A stretch of DNA of 64,000 nucleotides from Rebecca billardiae RCC1528 (lineage: Eukaryota; Haptophyta). The stretch is taken from the NCBI GenBank assembly GCA_965240325.2, contig OZ251231.1, forward strand, positions 930,001 through 994,000. The letters are read 5' to 3'. The translations under genes and the position numbers were made by a program. The notes beneath the pieces are model-generated. The model saw only the letters and a program-made list of their open reading frames with translations, did no database searches and was not told where the DNA came from. Shown here piece after piece: positions 61,584 to 64,000 of this stretch (its first letter is position 1; the number at the start of each line of letters is the position of its first letter).

Positions 61584-62552
61584 TCAGGAGCGCATCCTGC
61601 GCAACAGCAGTGCGAATCCCAGCGCGGCGCGCGCGGCCAGGCTTCCGGAGTCGTGTACCCGTCTGCGCCTGCGCGCGAGCACGAGGCGCTCGCCCCGCTG
61701 GAGCGACCCACGCCCCAGCAAGATGGCGCCCGACAGCAGTTCGTCCAGATCCTGCTGGCATCCGTCCACGAGCGCCGCGCGCTGGGCGCGTCGCGCGTCC
61801 TGCTCCTCCACGCTCGGGGCGGCGGCGTCGGCGCTGCCAGCTTGGTGCGCAGCGCGGGATGGCTCCTCACCAGGCGGCACGCGGCTCCAGATCTGCAGCT
61901 CGGCGGGGACGCTCGGCCACGAAGGTAACGGGATCGCCTCCGCACGTGCGAACCCTCCTGCATGCAGGGCTTGCAGAGCGCTCGGGCCAGCGGCCTGCGA
62001 CCCCGCATTGCCGCCATCCACCCAGGGCGAGTCGACGACGAGCGCGACGTGCGCACCGTCGAAGGCAGCGATGGCGTCCGCGGCCATCGACATCACGTGC
62101 GCGGGAGCGGTCTCGTCCACCTCGCACGGCGGCCAGCACAGCATGAGCGCCGAGCAGCGCACACCGGCCGCAGCGCCGGCATCGCCCTTGTCGACGCGCG
62201 TGAATGGGGGTGGCATGCACCAGCGCGCGTCGCGCTGGAGGGCGTGCTGCCAGTTGGGCCGCGCCTCGGGCTCAAGTGGCGCGGCATCGTATGCCTGCAC
62301 GCGCACGCCACGCGCGCGCAAGAGGCTCGCCCACAGGCCCGTGCCGGCGCCAATCTCGACCACGCCCGCGGGCTGCGCGACATGCGCGAGTGCGTCGAGC
62401 GCGCGGTCGCACGGTATGGCCCACGCGTAGATGCGGCGGAGAGGAGCCATGTACAAGGCCGCGTACGCCGCCTCGAAGCGCCCGACAAGCCCCGTGAGGG
62501 ACATCTCCCTCACGCAGCGCGAATGGAGCCGACGGAGCTCCGCCATCGTCAT
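61584..62552 (-). CDS. SAM-dependent methyltransferase-like protein
   Basis: An intronless gene for 322 residues. After a helical N-terminus (MTMAELRRLHSRCVREMS, and RFEAAYAALY) comes a class I methyltransferase motif I, GVVEIGAGTGLWASLL, then the motif II acidic residue in VRVQAYDAAPL. SALMLCWPPCEVDE sits where motif IV would be, and HVALVVDSPWVDGG follows. The C-terminal third is Arg/Ala-rich without a known fold. This supports SAM binding; the substrate is unknown. The ATG at 62,552 is chosen because the frame beyond it reaches only TTG. Divergent from the TerC gene, 156 bp apart. Confidence 0.72.
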   Translation of the reverse strand: MTMAELRRLHSRCVREMSLTGLVGRFEAAYAALYMAPLRRIYAWAIPCDRALDALAHVAQPAGVVEIGAGTGLWASLLRARGVRVQAYDAAPLEPEARPNWQHALQRDARWCMPPPFTRVDKGDAGAAAGVRCSALMLCWPPCEVDETAPAHVMSMAADAIAAFDGAHVALVVDSPWVDGGNAGSQAAGPSALQALHAGGFARAEAIPLPSWPSVPAELQIWSRVPPGEEPSRAAHQAGSADAAAPSVEEQDARRAQRAALVDGCQQDLDELLSGAILLGRGSLQRGERLVLARRRRRVHDSGSLAARAALGFALLLRRMRS

Positions 62553-62708
62553 CAACAACGCGGCCTCCTGAAACTCCAGAATGTTCGAGCAGAGATCGCA
62601 TCTCCGTGCAGACCTGGGCCCAGGATCGACTACGATAATTATTCGCGTTCGCGCCAATCAATCAGCGCTCTGATCAAACGCCCGGGCCCGCGAACGCACC
62701 GCATCGTA

Positions 62709-64000
62709 ATGCGCGCTAACGCGCTGTTGCACGCGGGCCTGCTCGCGGCGCTCGTCGGGCCTGGCGCGTCGTTCCGCGCACCCGGCCGCGTGCACCCCGG
62801 TGTGCGTGCTCCCATCCTACGCCGGGTGACGCAGCCCGCACCCATCGCGTGCTTCGCCAGCAAAACACTCGAGGACGAGGTCCCGCGCGAACGGCTGATT
62901 GAGATCTGCAACGCGCTGCGCGAGCGATGGGGCTCCGTCGAGCGGATATACGACACACTGCCGCACGCGACCGCGGACGGCGATGATGACGATGTCATCG
63001 ATATGGATGCCTTCATGCAGGCGCTCGTCGCCGCCAAAATCAGCGCGACGCCGCAGGAGATGGGCTCCATCTTCAAGGCATTCGATCTGGACAACTCGGG
63101 CACGCTCGAGCTCGAGGAGATCAGACTAGCGCTTCGCGAGAGCGGCGCGATCTTCCGCACGTATCAGCAGTCGCTCACCACGATGCTTGCCGCCATCGGC
63201 TCGGCGGCGCTCTTCGCCGCCGGCATCGCCGCCACGCGCGGGCTCTCGGACGCGGGCGACTTTGCGACCGCGTACATTGTGGAGGACTCGCTCTCGGTGG
63301 ACAACCTGTTCGTCTTCGTGCTGCTCTTCGAGTACTTCCGCGTGCCGCTGTGGCTGCAGCAGCGCTGCCTCACGCTCGGCATCGCCGGTGCGCGGCACGC
63401 GTCGACTCCGCTGCCGCGGCCGCGATCCGCGCGCGCGCGCGCACGCCCCCGCCGACCGCGCACCTCCCGCCCGCACGCGTCCCCTGCGCGCGCGCGCGGG
63501 CGCGCAGGCGCTGTGGTGCTCCGCGGCATCTTCATCGGTGGCGGGCTCGTGCTGATCGACAAGTTCCACGGGCTCGTCATCGGCTTCGGCCTCTTCCTCG
63601 TCTACTCGTCGTACAGCCTGCTCGCCGGCGGCGACGACGACGAGGAGGACGACATCGCGGACAACGCGGTCGTGCAGTGGGCGACCAGCACGCTCAACGC
63701 GACCAGCGACTTCGACGGAGGCCGGCTCTTCACGAAGCGCGGCCTGGAGCCGGGGGCGGCCGTGGGCGAGGGCCCTCTCGGCGTGCTGCTCTCAACGCTC
63801 GGCCGGCCCACGCCGCTGCTCCTCACGCTCATCTGCGTCGAGCTCTGCGACATCGTCTTTGCGGTCGACTCGATCCCGGCGGTGTTTGGCGTCACGTCCG
63901 ATCCCTTCATCGCGTTCACGTCCAACATCTTCGCCATCATCGGCCTGCGCTCGCTGTACTCGGTGCTGGCCTCGGCCGTGCAGGACCTGGTGCGCGCTCG
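62709..64000 (+). CDS. EF-hand and TerC-family membrane protein (3' end outside window)
   Basis: The gene runs off the right edge. Exons placed are 62709-63387 and 63508-63989, with a 120-bp GTGCGC..AG intron; a further GTGCGC donor follows at 63,990, so at least one more exon lies outside. The first 50 residues look like an organelle leader. Residues 126-137 form one canonical EF-hand loop (DLDNSGTLELEE). The TerC domain follows with YIVEDSLSVDNLFVFVLLF, FRVPLWLQQRCLTLGI, AVVLRGIFIGGGLVLID and, later, CVELCDIVFAVDSIPAVFGV with its acidic residues in the membrane. Plant TerC is a thylakoid protein needed for membrane-protein insertion; bacterial relatives handle metal ions. Calcium control through the EF-hand is inferred. 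Confidence 0.88.
   Translation, partial: MRANALLHAGLLAALVGPGASFRAPGRVHPGVRAPILRRVTQPAPIACFASKTLEDEVPRERLIEICNALRERWGSVERIYDTLPHATADGDDDDVIDMDAFMQALVAAKISATPQEMGSIFKAFDLDNSGTLELEEIRLALRESGAIFRTYQQSLTTMLAAIGSAALFAAGIAATRGLSDAGDFATAYIVEDSLSVDNLFVFVLLFEYFRVPLWLQQRCLTLGIAGARHASTPLPRPRSARARARPRRPRTSRPHASPARARGRAGAVVLRGIFIGGGLVLIDKFHGLVIGFGLFLVYSSYSLLAGGDDDEEDDIADNAVVQWATSTLNATSDFDGGRLFTKRGLEPGAAVGEGPLGVLLSTLGRPTPLLLTLICVELCDIVFAVDSIPAVFGVTSDPFIAFTSNIFAIIGLRSLYSVLASAVQDLVRA

Overview
This is nuclear DNA of a eukaryote with a compact, GC-rich genome, most likely a photosynthetic protist. The genes have short introns and short intergenic spacers. Several look alga- or plant-like: a protein with three AP2 domains, a plant-type CCR4-like nuclease, methylthioribose kinase, and a TerC protein with a leader. 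At least 13 of the 19 splice donors I placed read GTGCGC. I recall this donor type from haptophyte genomes, so a haptophyte is my best guess, but I could not test that. Splice sites below were placed by hand from reading frame, family conservation and GT..AG, and in each case the summed exons are a multiple of three.

Layout. 0.4-2.7 kb: acetolactate synthase (-). 3.1-3.5 kb: a tiny HMG-box protein (+). 5.1-6.6 kb: LEO1 of the Paf1 complex (-), divergent from an SMN-like protein without a Tudor domain (+, 6.8-7.8 kb). 8.2-13.8 kb: a large Patched/NPC1-like membrane protein (-). 14.8-16.2 kb: methylthioribose kinase (-), divergent from the ribosome biogenesis factor NSA2 (+). 18.1-19.3 kb: a small membrane protein (-) and prefoldin subunit 6 (+). 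19.8-23.8 kb: a protein with PH then RhoGEF domains (-). 24.1-25.2 kb: an unknown coiled-coil protein (-). 25.8-26.8 kb: a probably decaying gene for a secreted Pro/Thr-rich protein. 27.8-29.1 kb: a multi-pass membrane protein (+).

30.0-34.9 kb: a protein of about 1,580 residues made mostly of 25/26-residue repeats and ending in a PSI-like module and one membrane span (-), divergent from a triple-AP2 protein (+, 35.1-36.8 kb). 37.1-41.2 kb: a BK/Slo-type potassium channel (-). 42.3-42.9 kb: a small coiled-coil protein (-), divergent from a CDC50 flippase subunit (+, 43.2-44.4 kb). 44.6-48.7 kb: a gene-free repeat island with a 22-bp minisatellite that switches orientation, duplicated blocks and a large inverted repeat. 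49.9-51.4 kb: a CCR4-like nuclease (-). 51.7-54.4 kb: a Tudor/Agenet-like protein, possibly a GHKL ATPase (-). 54.8-55.6 kb: an AT-hook-like repeat protein (-). 56.0-56.5 kb: a small basic protein (+). 58.4-60.9 kb: a regulator with five CXXC zinc fingers and three EsV-1-7-like motifs (-). 61.6-62.6 kb: a methyltransferase-like protein (-). 62.7 kb to the right edge: an EF-hand/TerC membrane protein (+), cut by the window end.

The genes do not form one pathway. They are a mixed set of housekeeping genes (amino-acid synthesis, methionine salvage, RNA polymerase II elongation, snRNP assembly, 60S assembly, chaperone), membrane-transport genes and regulatory genes, often in divergent pairs 150-390 bp apart. 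Spacers are filled with TA and GA microsatellites, AT-rich islands and GACTC/CAGTC-rich low-complexity DNA. The most notable items are the CXXC/EsV-1-7 protein, the GTGCGC splice donors, a 14-bp element (TACCCCCATACTGG) found ahead of four minus-strand genes, the giant repeat protein and the 44.6-48.7 kb repeat island.
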